Shown here: positions 1-9,630 of the stretch, piece after piece | Numbering within the stretch: the first letter of the stretch is position 1 | Layout of the letters: the number at the start of each line of letters is the position of its first letter | DNA from: Combretum micranthum | Taxonomy: Eukaryota > Streptophyta > Magnoliopsida > Myrtales > Combretaceae | Assembly: GCA_024138025.1 (NCBI GenBank) | Contig: JAMXBD010001243.1 | Span: forward strand, 368,775 to 432,774 | Length of the DNA stretch: 64,000 nucleotides | Reading direction: 5' to 3' | Program-made: the position numbers and the translations under genes | Notes under the pieces: model-generated | Told to the model about the DNA's origin: nothing | Database searches by the model: none | The model's input: only the letters and a program-made list of their open reading frames with translations

Positions 1-960
1 AGCAACATGTACATCAACAGAATCATGTTAAGGCCTTACTATCTTCGCAGGATAACTAGTAATAGAATGTCTAAAGACCCCACAATCAGAATAACTCGGA
101 GGCTTTCATTGATATTCAACTTCTACAGGAATCTTTATTCCATCAACATGCTTGGCCCAAATTATGTTTATAAAATCACTATTAACGCCCATTTCGACAC
201 GAACACGAATAAAGCTTACTCTATCTTGACAAGCTGTGAAGGAATCAACTACTAAAGGTTTTCCAAGACGACTTGCAATGTAACTAATACTTTGCTTATG
301 AAAAAATTCTATGAGTACCTTCCGAAGCTTAACTCAAATAAGTATAGAATGGAACTTATCGCTTGGTAAAGACATCCCCATTTCCTATTGTTGAAGAATA
401 AGGTAACGGCCGACAAAATACCAAGGAGTTTCAAGAATCCTCATAACTGTTTGTCATCACCAAATTTGAAAAGAAATATGCCCTTCTCATTACTCAAAAC
501 AAACCATGCTAGTCCCACAAAGCATGAGTAATCTCGTCAACAATAGGGAAAGGAATGTTTTTACCAAGAAAATGGCCTACCAAAGTATTCTTCCATAAGC
601 TAGCACCATATTCAGCTATTTCTATCACTATCCACAACAAGAGGATAAAAAAGAAGGGAACAATCAAACCTTAGATAAGACATCGGCTGGAGGCACACTC
701 ACCATCGAGGAAGGGACCAAAGAAGAAGTTAATGGCTGCACACCAACTGGAGGAGCAGCAGAGACATCACTAAAAGGCAAGGTCGCCGGAGGAAGCTTCA
801 ACTTAGAAGAAGAATCCTGACGATGGGGAGAGTAAATCCTTTTGAAGAGCATGAAAAGAGAAAACAAGAGAGAAAAAAAAAACAACAGAAAGCTGGAAAA
901 AAACAATGAAAGAAGAAGAGAAGCAGATGCTAGAGCAAAAACGACTGGAGAAACGAACAT
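1..960 (-). pseudogene. Decayed DUF4283 / zinc-knuckle retroelement ORF (ORF1/gag-like)
   Basis: Read on the minus strand, several frames joined by stops and frameshifts give the pattern of the plant DUF4283 domain followed by the start of a zinc-knuckle region: a 'LVGHFLGKNIPFPIV' stretch near 570, 'ILETPWYF' near 440, 'SYIASRLGKPLVVDS' near 275, and 'VEVEYQ...PPSYSDCGVFRHS' near 105, where the expected C-x2-C-x4-H pattern is damaged. This architecture is typical of the RNA-binding ORF1 of plant L1 LINEs and related gag-like genes, which package element RNA. The N-terminal part (664-960) is open for 98 codons but low in complexity. At least five stops break the rest. The C-terminal end lies beyond the left edge. 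The family call is good; which element it belonged to is uncertain, because the neighbour at 1607-2002 is an LTR rather than a LINE. Confidence 0.6.
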
Positions 961-1103
961 CGGAGTAGGATGGTGGTAGTATAAGAGTTTGTCGGAGAAA
1001 ATCTGTTGCTAAAGGAGAAAGGGTTGCTGGAGCAGGGTGATCACCGACGACTGGACGGTGGATGCCGACGGACGATAGGTAGCCGAAGGAGGGAGGCGCT
1101 AGA

Positions 1104-1230
1104 TGTCATGGTTCAAGAGTTGAAGATCTTGTGGGAGTATAATTTGGGCATATAGTGTTGTGAGTGGCATTAGGAGAGAGAGTGTTCGTGGTTTAGTTTA
1201 ACTCTGAAGGCTCCTTCTCCACACCCATTG
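1104..1230 (+). repeat. Inverted partner of the LTR segment at 1870-1993
   Basis: About 125 bp here match the reverse complement of 1870-1993 with scattered differences: both carry 'GAGTTGA(A/G)GATCTTGTGGGA', 'ATAGT(G/A)TTGTGAGTGGCAT' and 'GTGGTTT(A/G)G(T/G)TTAACTC'. Because 1870-1993 lies near the U3 end of a minus-oriented LTR, this is best read as a second LTR U3 fragment in the opposite orientation. Confidence 0.6.
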
Positions 1231-1590
1231 TTAATCCATCTAAGATCATCCCTTCTGGATCACCTCTTATTGAGTTGCCTAATAGTAGAGTTTAAGCACA
1301 GATTCTTATTTCAACCTTAACTCACGATACAGCTACCCTCTTGGTAACAATGTCCTCCTCTTATGGCCGCTCTGCTTGAGCTTCATCTATACGAGCTAAA
1401 TCGATAGTAAGATTAGGAAAAATTCTTGTCTTCATGATTCGCGATACAGTTGCCTTTTAGCAATGATGTCCTCTCTTTGGTGGCCGCTCTGCTTGAGCTT
1501 TACCCACACGAATCGCATTGATAACAAGAACTAACTACTCATTTAAGTAATTTGGGTTGCATTTAAGCGGTTTGATGGATCTAGGTACTT

Positions 1591-1604
1591 CAATTTTGAT
1601 ACCA
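1591..1604 (-). promoter_or_regulatory. Primer binding site, tRNA-Met type (degenerate)
   Basis: The minus strand reads TGGTATCAAAATTG directly after the LTR end and a 2-base spacer. The first eight bases match the complement of the plant initiator tRNA-Met 3' end (TGGTATCAGAGC); the rest has drifted. Confidence 0.5.
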
Positions 1605-1606
1605 AT

Positions 1607-2002
1607 TGTCACGAGATAGGAGTTTCACCCCTCAAAGAGTTCTCGTGTGGCACTTGGTCATATCTCATATCATCGTTTATAGCTAATTTGGATGGCGAGC
1701 TACCTTTATCTTCTCTGATTTTCTAGGTTTATTCCAGGCCCAATATTCTTGTAAGGAGCGCCATCTTGACTTTGCCAGAGTCCTCCATGTATTTGAGAGG
1801 TTCAACTATTTCAATTGGTAGGCCTCATCAGGAGAGCGGCATCAACTTCCAACCAGTTTGTTCATGGGAGGCTAGACCTATCTTCTGAGTTAACCCAAAC
1901 CACGGACAAACCCTCGTTGATGCCACTCACAATACTATATGCTCAAGTTAAATATTCCCACAAGATCCTCAACTCTCAGATCATGACACTAGAGGGGTGA
2001 CA
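1607..2002 (-). repeat. LTR (396 bp), minus-oriented, 5' LTR type
   Basis: The segment has TG...CA ends: read on the minus strand it begins TGTCACCCCTC and ends CTCGTGACA. Two bases beyond its 3' end lies a match to the tRNA-Met primer site (1591-1604), which makes it a 5' LTR with its interior to the left. No second LTR of this kind is in the window. No target duplication can be tested because only one outer flank is visible. Confidence 0.55.
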
Positions 2003-2256
2003 GCTAAGAGAAGTGCTAACCTTAAAAGGAAAAAAACCCTAAAATACCCTAGAGAGAGGGTAGAGGATTCTCTCTCCCTAGAACTCATCTTTTTTTTGCA
2101 GCATTCTCTGGTTTGCTTTTCTTATAGGAGACACTGAGATTTGTTTAATTGTTATATGAAAACCTTATTTTGATGGTGGTTTTTAAAAGAAACACTACAT
2201 TTTTGTTATGATGCTGTAAAAATTTGATGGATATACTCTAATGTTCTAAGTTTATG
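2003..2256. other. Non-coding; possible intron of the exon at 2257
   Basis: AT-rich with a CT-rich patch ('GGATTCTCTCTCCCTAG' near 2065). It ends in a pyrimidine-poor but usable acceptor (TTTATGCAG) just before the open exon. Nothing else is recognisable. Confidence 0.3.
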
Positions 2257-2478
2257 CAGATATTAGAGAAACTCTATGGTCAAGATCACATTGTCATTGG
2301 ATTCGAGCTGGTGAAACTTTTATCCATTCAGATATCTGCAGGAGATTGTGCAGCTTCTAGTTCTAGGAATATAAGCAGAATTGGCTTGATTTTCAGAAAA
2401 TATTATGGTTCTCATGCTGAAATTATTTTTTCATTTCTGTCATCCTTGGAAAGTGAGGCTACAATTTGCTGTACGTAA
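2257..2478 (+). CDS. Possible terminal exon of a SET/TPR (SMYD-like) protein gene
   Basis: After an AG acceptor at 2255-2256 the frame stays open for 73 codons to TAA. It encodes 'ILEKLYGQDHIVIGFELVKL', then a 'SIQISAGD' helix turn, then 'YYGSHAEIIFSFLSSLE'. This resembles the helical TPR-like C-terminus of plant SET/MYND-type lysine methyltransferases (the LYG..H..IG.EL.KL..IQ pattern), recognised from general knowledge and not by a search. No upstream exon is visible: retroelement DNA lies immediately to the left. It may be the 3' end of a real gene whose other exons lie outside the window, or a captured or duplicated fragment. The TAA overlaps a GTAAAG donor-like sequence, so a further exon is possible. 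Only the open frame and the acceptor are directly seen. Confidence 0.35.
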   Translation, partial: QILEKLYGQDHIVIGFELVKLLSIQISAGDCAASSSRNISRIGLIFRKYYGSHAEIIFSFLSSLESEATICCT

Positions 2479-3505
2479 AGAGGTTTTGTATAGGAATAGG
2501 AAATAGTTAATGCTACCATGTAAAACGAAGACACACACAGAGGAGCTTTAATCTCCATGTTTACCTGGTACGCCAGTAAACATAAAACAAACGACACTCT
2601 GATCCCAGTTGCATTCTTATTCTTCTTCTTCTTCCTTTTTATAATTATTTATTTTGTTGATTTTGTCTGCTTTCGATCATTTTCAAGGAAAACCAAAATT
2701 TCAATTTTCAAAGTAGAACCGGGTCAAACTTTTTGATTCGGATGACATAGAGAGAATTCACAAATATAATAATATGGTAAATAATAATATAATATGTATA
2801 TGCTATCTTTCATTGGTAAAATAAATATTATAGACATCGGCTTTTATTTATTTATTTATTTTTTTTGTGGAACGGTTGGAGTGATCTCAAAACGAGTGTA
2901 GCCTGATTTAATTGGGCATACTAGGGTTAGGACATTTGAGTGTGCAATTTTCTCCATTTCAATACGATTTGGTTTATTTCAAGCCAACGATGCTATTATT
3001 TTGCTGGGAAGCTTTCTCAGATGTCAGCGTGTTGCTTCTGCGACTTTGGCTTGTGGAGTCTTAGTATGTTCCAACACTGTTGTTGTTGGATTTAATCTAT
3101 TGTCTTGTAAGCTAATAGCTGAGTGAATATACTTTGTCATGTGAAACCTATTTTATGTAACTTTTTTCCTTGTTTTATTTTTAGATGCATACATAACATC
3201 TGCCTTCTGTGTAAAATGCGTTCGATGCAAACACGCATACGATATACGCGTTTTTATTATCCTATTTCTGTAGTTACTTTTAAACCACCTGTTTTCATGA
3301 TATTATTCTTTTAAAATATTTCATATCGGTACAAAAACCAATTTCCTCATTGATTTCGCTTGAATTTATCTAATGATATATCTCTGGCTACTGCTCTATA
3401 ACGCATGAGTAGTTCATTAAGTGACCTTGAAAGCTCAACTATGAATTAGAATACTGGTCATGAAGGAGGAAAAAAAAAAAAAAAAACCAAAATTTCACTC
3501 TAAAT
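2479..3505. other. AT-rich non-coding region
   Basis: If the exon at 2257-2478 is real, this would be its 3' UTR and downstream DNA. I see no ORF, RNA gene or repeat of note, only homopolymer and ATTT runs near 2850. Confidence 0.4.
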
Positions 3506-4250
3506 TATGGATATAGGCATGGACCGGTCAAATTGTCGATCAGGTCTGAATCGTCATTGATGGGTTATGGCCTACGACCCAGCCTAGCCTTAGAGATCAT
3601 GACCCACTAACCAATCCATCGACTTGGCGAGTTAGATGAGTCAAAATAAAAAAAAAATTTTAAAAATACAAAAAAAGAAATAAATATTTAAACTTATTTT
3701 AATATGAATATATAGTATTTATTATGAAATTGTCTTTTTTTTTTTTTTCCCTTCATTTATTCAAGTATGGCTGTGTGCACTATAGCATAGCTTTTCTATT
3801 TAAGTGTGTTTTTTTTTTAAAATAAATTTTGCTTGTTTTGCATAAGTTTGTGGTTTAAAATTCTTCATATGTCTATTGTATGATGATCTAATTATGTATT
3901 TTTTTAATCAATTTACTTAAAAAAATTTGCGAAAATTAAAAAAAAATTCACGGGTCAAGAGCCATGGATCGACTCTAAATTGCTGGTTTAAACCAGCCCG
4001 GCTCGACCATTCATGGTCACAGGTCGCGGCCGAGTTCGGTTCAACCATGGCTTAAACCGTGACTTGGCGATTCCGAGTAAGTTCAAGATCGGTTCAACCC
4101 AGCGTTGATGACTAAGTTAGAATGCCTTTATAGTTATTCTTCATAATATAAAAATTTTGGCTCGTGATCATAAACCATAAGTAAATGACTAATAGCTTGT
4201 TAGAATTGGCAATTTTTTTTTTTTTTCTAAATAGAAAAATCATTACCTTA
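3506..4250. repeat. Unclassified GC-richer dispersed-repeat-like segments
   Basis: Two blocks (3506-3650 and 3955-4110) are richer in GC than their surroundings and share short words such as 'CATGG', 'GGTTCAACC' and 'ACTTGGCGA' with each other and with 4253-4612. AT-rich DNA separates them. I could not find matching termini or duplications, so no class is assigned. Confidence 0.3.
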
Positions 4251-4252
4251 GA

Positions 4253-4612
4253 GTAGACATCTCTATGGGTCGGTTTTGAATCGGACTTGGCCCCGCGATA
4301 GCGGGTCTAACCATGGATTCAACCCTATAAGGTGGGTTTAACTCGCCAAGCGGACCCACTGTGGTCTATGGGTCCTAGGTCTACTAGTCAGATCCGCGGA
4401 CTCGGCAAGTTCTTAAGGGTTACGTATTGAAAAAGTTAAAAAATAATTTAAAATTTAATTACTCATTAAAGAGGGGATAGGTCAGACTCGTCTCGACCTG
4501 CCTCGAGACCTTACGGGTCCATGGGTTGACCTGCCCTGCCCCTTACACGGGACAGTTATGGGTCCCAATAATTTAAACCTGGACTTGACGATCTCGGGGA
4601 GATGTCTACTTC
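4253..4612. mobile_element. MITE-like element with 11-bp terminal inverted repeats
   Basis: The left end GTAGACATCTC (4253-4263) is exactly inverted at the right end GAGATGTCTAC (4602-4612), enclosing 360 bp without coding capacity and with GC-rich short words (GGTCTAACC, GGGTTTAACTCG). The size and termini suggest a DNA-transposon MITE. The flanking 8-mers are not identical, so no target duplication supports it and the superfamily is unknown. Confidence 0.35.
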
Positions 4613-5266
4613 CGAGTATGTTAGGATAGATTGGATAATTTTAAATTGTTGAAAAAAAAAAGAAAAATGAATGGCCTATGAGAACTTGCTAATTAAATGG
4701 AATTTTGGTTAGAGAGCCAAGATACTCAAAACAAATATTTTTGACAAAAAAAAAAAAAAAAAGCTCCCGAGTTAATTTGGCATCAATATAGGGTGCTTGT
4801 TGATTTACCAAAATAATGAAATCTTTAAGTTACATTTGCTCCATGATGTTGTCAGCGGATGAGTTAGAAATTTATTCTATTAGCTGTTGGGTTGTCCCTA
4901 ATGCAGATGTATTGGGACTCTTGCAGTGGTTAATTTGAACTTAATGCTTGTTTGCTGCTTATCCATGGTAATATCAATCATATTAATGAAAAGATTACTT
5001 CCTTTCAATGTTATCGGATGTCTCTGAAGAGACTACTTCCTCTCAATGTTGTTCTTTTGTCTTTGTATTTATATAGCACATGATAATGGTCTAAAGCCAC
5101 TCTTACTCACAAGATTTCGAATAGCCTCTTTCTAATAGAGAAACTCCCTTATGATGCTTGAAGAATGGCTCAAGGTAGTGCAAGCTTCAAGCATAATCAA
5201 GAAGAAGCACAAGGATATACCAAAAAAAAAAAAAACCTTCTATTATGCAAAATTTAAAGATATGAC
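4613..5266. other. AT-rich non-coding region
   Basis: Nothing recognised. There is a local duplication of 'ATTACTTCC(T)(T/C)TCAATGTT' (about 4996 and 5034) and two poly(A) runs (4745-4762 and 5223-5235). Confidence 0.4.
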
Positions 5267-5871
5267 TGTTACACGAGCCAAGTCTGGGCCGGTAGAGATT
5301 ACTCTAACAAGTATCAAAAGACAAGTCAGAGGGGCGCCGGGCAATCCCCGGCGTGGTCACTCCGATACTCAAGTTAGTTTGTGGGTGAAGATAAGAGAGG
5401 TGCAAACACAATGTCAGATATGTTGTTCTTTTGTCTGTACTCTATGCTATTTTTCTTGTTCACTCTTTGTTTCTCTTGTCTCCTTGCCTAGAAGGTGGGG
5501 GAATGGATTTATAGGGTTTTAGCATCATATTAGGATATTGTACTAGATACAGAAGTGTACCTGGATAGGAAGGCTTGGCGTTGTGGAGCGCAACCGAGCT
5601 ACTGGTGGCCCCCCGGCCACGAGATGTGACTAGGTCGTGAGATGAAGAGAAGAGATTGGACTGAATCGAAGGCGAGTTGATTAACCAGTGACCTAATGAG
5701 CTTGAAGAGATGTGCTAAGGCATGGGCTCGAGGTCGAGTCCCACGCTAGCTTGTATAGCCGAGGCGTTATGTTCTCCAAGATAAACCGAACTCTTTCATC
5801 CATGGGCTGCTGATGGCAAAGGTTATTGGCTCTGAAGACCGATTGGGCTTAGGACTATTTTACAGTCAACA
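5267..5871 (-). repeat. LTR of a Tat-like Ty3/gypsy element (copy 1, 3' LTR)
   Basis: 605 bp with TG...CA ends (minus strand starts TGTTGACTGTAAA and ends GTGTAACA). It aligns along most of its length with 35661-36219, sharing 'GTGGTCACTCCGA', 'CAAGTTAGTTTGTGGGT' and 'GAGTCCCACGCTAGCT'. A polypurine tract sits directly to the right, so this is the 3' LTR of a minus-oriented element whose interior lies at 5872 and beyond. The other LTR, at 35661, has its primer site, which fixes the orientation of the family. Confidence 0.7.
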
Positions 5872-5888
5872 TTTATCTCCCCATTCTC
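5872..5888 (-). promoter_or_regulatory. Polypurine tract
   Basis: The minus strand reads GAGAATGGGGAGATAAA immediately before the TG of the LTR, a standard position and composition for the plus-strand primer of an LTR retrotransposon. Confidence 0.65.
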
Positions 5889-6335
5889 AATGTAAGAGCA
5901 GAGAAAGTATATACCCACGAGGTTGTTGTCTTCAGGGAGTTTAGGTCGAGGCGAGCTGAGATGTCCATTTGAGCTGCATCTCCCCTTAATCATGCCTTTT
6001 TATGAGAATCGTTGAGTTTCCTGGTGGAGTATCGTACCTAACACGCTTTGCAGTGTTTGAAGGGGTTTGTTATTTTTGAGGGGACTGATGGATTTGAAAG
6101 GTCCTGATAATGATTGCGTCCGGCTTTGATAGTCGTGGTGATTGGTCGTGATGTCAGGGCCCTTAGGCCTACTTAAGGATCTCGAGGGGCTGGGCTTTTT
6201 CACTTTCTCCATTCTTCTATAAGTACCCCTTTTTGTGAGGATTCCTTGGCAACATTTTCTTCTTTTCATTCCATAAAAAGATTTCCTGAACGTTTCTTTC
6301 ATCCTTTGTTCATAGGTGTTTTCTGAGCTTTGTTA
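5889..6335. other. Leader between polypurine tract and antisense ORF
   Basis: No sustained frame. In the plus direction it would be the 5' leader or promoter of the antisense gene that starts near 6336; a TATA-like motif is not obvious. Confidence 0.35.
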
Positions 6336-8752
6336 ATGATGTCAGGTTTAGGTACCTCTGCTACCCAATCTTTCTCACTCGGCTCGGCTGGCAGGATTCA
6401 GCTGTTCACCCACGAAGTGGGGAGAGAGAAGGAGATACTGCATTAGGGTTTGATGGTTTGAGTGGTAGGCATAGGTCGGAGAGTGGGGCTCTGCTTCCGT
6501 TAGTGGTCGCAAGGAGGGACCAGTTAAGTCTTTGAGGTCGATGTCGAGGTGCTTCCAGTGATACTTCTTACGCTGAATTGGCCAGGAGGGTTTATTGGGG
6601 TCCCAAGGATGTGTATCCTTCTGATGGTCTGGAGAAGAGACCGGTGGTCCCCTTATACTCGAGGGTAGCACGGGAAGATAGCCACAAAGGTGGCTGACCT
6701 CATGGGATTCACAATAAGCTATCGAGGGAGGAGATTCAAGTTATATTTGAGTAGGAAATGCGTGATGCTCCTCAGAATTTGGTGATTGTGAAACCTAAGA
6801 AATCGGATCGCGTGTCTTCTTGGTAGTCGGCAATTTGCTTTGTACAAGAAGTCATTCGAGTTTGGGCTGAGAATGCCTTTTTCTCGTTTTCAAAAGGAGT
6901 TTTTTAATTTTCATCTTTTGTGCTCAGCGCAGATATTGCTTAATGCTAGCGAATATTGGTAGCTTTCGAGGCCTTTTGCCTCAGCGTGTCAGTGCGACCT
7001 ACTCCGACCTTATTTCGGCACTTCTTTCTTTACAAGAGGTCGCGGGAGGGGTGGTGGTACTTTGCCAAACAACCTAAGTGTCCTCAGCTACTTGCTGGGC
7101 TCATAAGTTCAAGTGGGTTCGATTGAAAGCGTGAGTTTTAGATAGTTAAGATTGAGGACGGCGTGCAATAAGGCTTTGACTTTTGGATCGAATGGTGCAA
7201 GCCCATTTGGGATAAGTCCATGTCCTTAATGGTGCATGATGCTAACAGGCTGATGGTGTTGAAGGGTGCCTTGCGAGAGTGAGGTGGAAGGCCGTATGAT
7301 GCCGTGCTCGTCGTAAGGAACTTTATGAGTGGGAAGCTGATAATAGATAGAGGTGCGACCTAGTTGTTCACAGCATTGAGCTATCTCTCTTTCTCTCTCT
7401 CCCTCCCTTGAATGACCTTTCAAGTAAGCTTTGGGGAGAGGTTCTTTTGGTAGTCGAGGGGTGTGAGCTTATTGAGCTCGGCTGGGCAGGTAATTTTACA
7501 TCGATGCTGACTGTTATTTTTTTTTTTTGTAGAGTCCGCGATGCCCATGGTGAGCGTGGCTGATGTGTTAGCCGGTCCTTCTAAGAAACGAAAGTAGCTG
7601 TCGGTGAAGAGACCTAGAGTCAAGGAGCGACCTATTGGGGTCGGGGGTGCCACTAAGGTTTCCTTGCCTGTGATCGATGTTGATGAGCGGAAGCAGGGGG
7701 TTGGAGATGGAGCTGTGGTGACTAAAGGTGTAAGTGATGCCGAGAGGATTGATACTGGTGTTAGCATTATGGAGAGAGGCATGAATGCATCGCCTTTGGC
7801 TCCATGTCAGGAAGAACATGCTTCGACCCAATTGTCCCCTATGTTAGGGCAAATTTGAGCTCCTATTCATTCTGGTGAGGTCAATGCGAGCAGTAATGCA
7901 GGCACAGAGGGTCGGATGTTAGTCCATGGTCCTGAGAGCGAGCCTGAAAGGGGTGTCGCTGGTACGCCACTAGATTTTGTTGAAGGGAGGTTGCTGCAAT
8001 GGAGCGATAATGTGGTAGATTGGTCATGCTTCAACGATTTTGGGGAGCTTGCTGACCAAATGAAGTTGAGGGCCTTCTATGGTGAGTTGTCGTCGATGGA
8101 TTTGACTGTAGATTTCTTCACTTAGAAGACTTATGAGGTAAGGTGCCGTTATGTTTGTTAGATTTTGTAGTGAAGCGAATTTGAGTTATGTTTGGCGAGC
8201 TATGTTGAACTACGCTTTATTATAGGCTCTAGTGACCGTTATTGAGATGTTTCGGCTATTGAGGGAGAGGTGCAGGGTGGTATGTAATATTTTATTGGCA
8301 TTTTTTCTTTTGTCGGTTTCCTCTCTCGCTCTCTCTCTCTTTTTAAACATTTCTCATTTATGCAGGGAACTACCGAGCTTGGGGCACAAAAGGCGAGCTT
8401 GGAGAAGGAGCTCGCTGGAATAAAGTAAAGCAAGGTTCAGTTGAAGAGCGAGTTAATTACTCTGACCGACAAGTGGGATACGCTTTGTGATGAGATGAAA
8501 GACAAGATTATGCGAGCATAGATTGATGTAGGCGATGCGAAGAGGAGACAAGCATTCATAGAGACAGCAATGGGCGAGTTTATGACAAATGGCAAATTGT
8601 GAAAGAGGATCAAGACAAACTATCTCGCCTGGTGAATGAGATGGAGACTGCCATAAGGAGGCAAAAGCGGGAGCTTGAGGCTACTATCCAAGAAAAGGTG
8701 AAGTTACTGGAGAGCTTGAACTTGTTGAAGGGAAACTGTGAGAAGCTAAAGG
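6336..8752 (+). pseudogene. Spliced antisense ORF of a Tat-like retrotransposon (putative gypsy-type transposon domain, PF04195-like)
   Basis: The plus strand, opposite to the flanking LTR, keeps a decayed multi-exon gene. A start at 6336 opens a Ser-rich N-terminus. Near 6840-7110 comes 'FEFGLRMPFSRFQKEFFNF...' with a downstream 'GRGRGGG' region, the pattern of the plant 'putative gypsy-type transposon' domain. From 7536 the next exon runs through 'RPRVKERPIGVGG' to 'DFVEGRLLQWSDNVVDWSCF'. The last exons (8366-8751) are Glu/Lys-rich coiled coil. Splice-like borders are visible: GTAAGC 7428 to TTTGTAG 7535, GTAAGG 8137 to TTATAG 8225, GTATGT 8281 to TATGCAG 8365, and a donor at 8753. Several in-frame TGA/TAG codons and at least one frameshift kill it. 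Antisense ORFs between pol and the 3' LTR are known from Tat-lineage elements; the function is unknown. Confidence 0.55.
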
Positions 8753-9552
8753 TAAGGCTATCATAATTTTGAGTCGTTTTATTTGTTATTGTTGTGGTGG
8801 CTTCCTTTTAGTTGACTGTTGCTGTTTTTGTATGGTCGCATTGTAAGCCCCGAAAAATTTCAGTAAATAATTCCAAGATGAACTTTGAAAATAAACCTTA
8901 AAAATCACTCCAAATTACAACCGAATTTCGACAAGTCCTAAATCATGAATGAATCCAAAAATTTCTTAATCATGAGAAAATGAAAATCATTAAAAATAAT
9001 ATAAGAACTTAGTGATCTTCAAATTCAAAACCACTACGTATGAAAAATTCCATATTTAACTCTGACTTATAAAAACGGGTAATATAAAACCCAAAAACAA
9101 ATTATTAAAAAGCAAATAACGATTGACTTTCGAAAATAAAACCCAATTCAAGAATTCCGAAAACATTAAAAGATGTTAAATACTTATAAAAATGAAATGT
9201 AAAATGAAATTCTCAAATTAAATATGTTGTATAAGCATAAAATATCAGTTTCCAAATTGGCAAGGATCTAAACCGGAAAATCACCCGAAAACCCTAGGTG
9301 GAATACAATAGTTTAAGTCCTGCAATCTAGCGCCCCTAACCCTAGAGGCCGAGATGTAGTTTAAATATGTAGAATAGCTCATAGTAATATAAGTTTTCTT
9401 AAAAATATCAAATTGGTAAATTTTTGATACATTGCGAACCCGTTCAGATACAAACTTTGAAAAGCGTGTCCCGGGGCTCGAAACATAAAAAACATACCAA
9501 TAGTATCGTTAGACTCGTAATTTCATAAAATTTCAAAATATATCAATTATGA

Positions 9553-9630
9553 AATTTTTCGGGTTATAAAAGTTATAGTTATAACCTTTTTATCGTATTT
9601 CTATTATTACCGGTAATTGATTAAACTTTT
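9553..9630 (+). promoter_or_regulatory. Conserved TATA block of the L family (copy A)
   Basis: AATTTTTCGGGTTATAAAAG followed by 'TTATAACC' and 'TACCGGTAAT'. The TATAAAA is at 9565-9571. The same block occurs at 9863 (second copy inside A), 31150 (B), 46092 (G), 46735 (G, decayed) and, on the minus strand, 34985-35028 (C). It is the best candidate for the core promoter of the element. Confidence 0.5.

Larger units (their letters stand above)
961..1606. other. Non-coding stretch with 117-bp direct duplication
   Basis: No convincing reading frame. It holds two imperfect copies of a block of about 80 bp (1325-1400 and 1442-1520, period 117) that share 'CGATACAG', 'TGGCCGCTCTGCTTGAGCTT' and flanking words. 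It also holds one arm of an inverted repeat (1104-1230) whose partner lies in the LTR at 1870-1993. It probably belongs to the interior of the adjacent LTR element. Confidence 0.45.

Noticed and set aside
3506..4110. A single MITE spanning both GC-richer blocks
   Set aside because: The ends do not form an inverted repeat and no target duplication was found.
7226..7831. Minus-strand frames of 65-120 codons
   Set aside because: They are opposite-strand shadows of the better-supported antisense gene exon on the plus strand.
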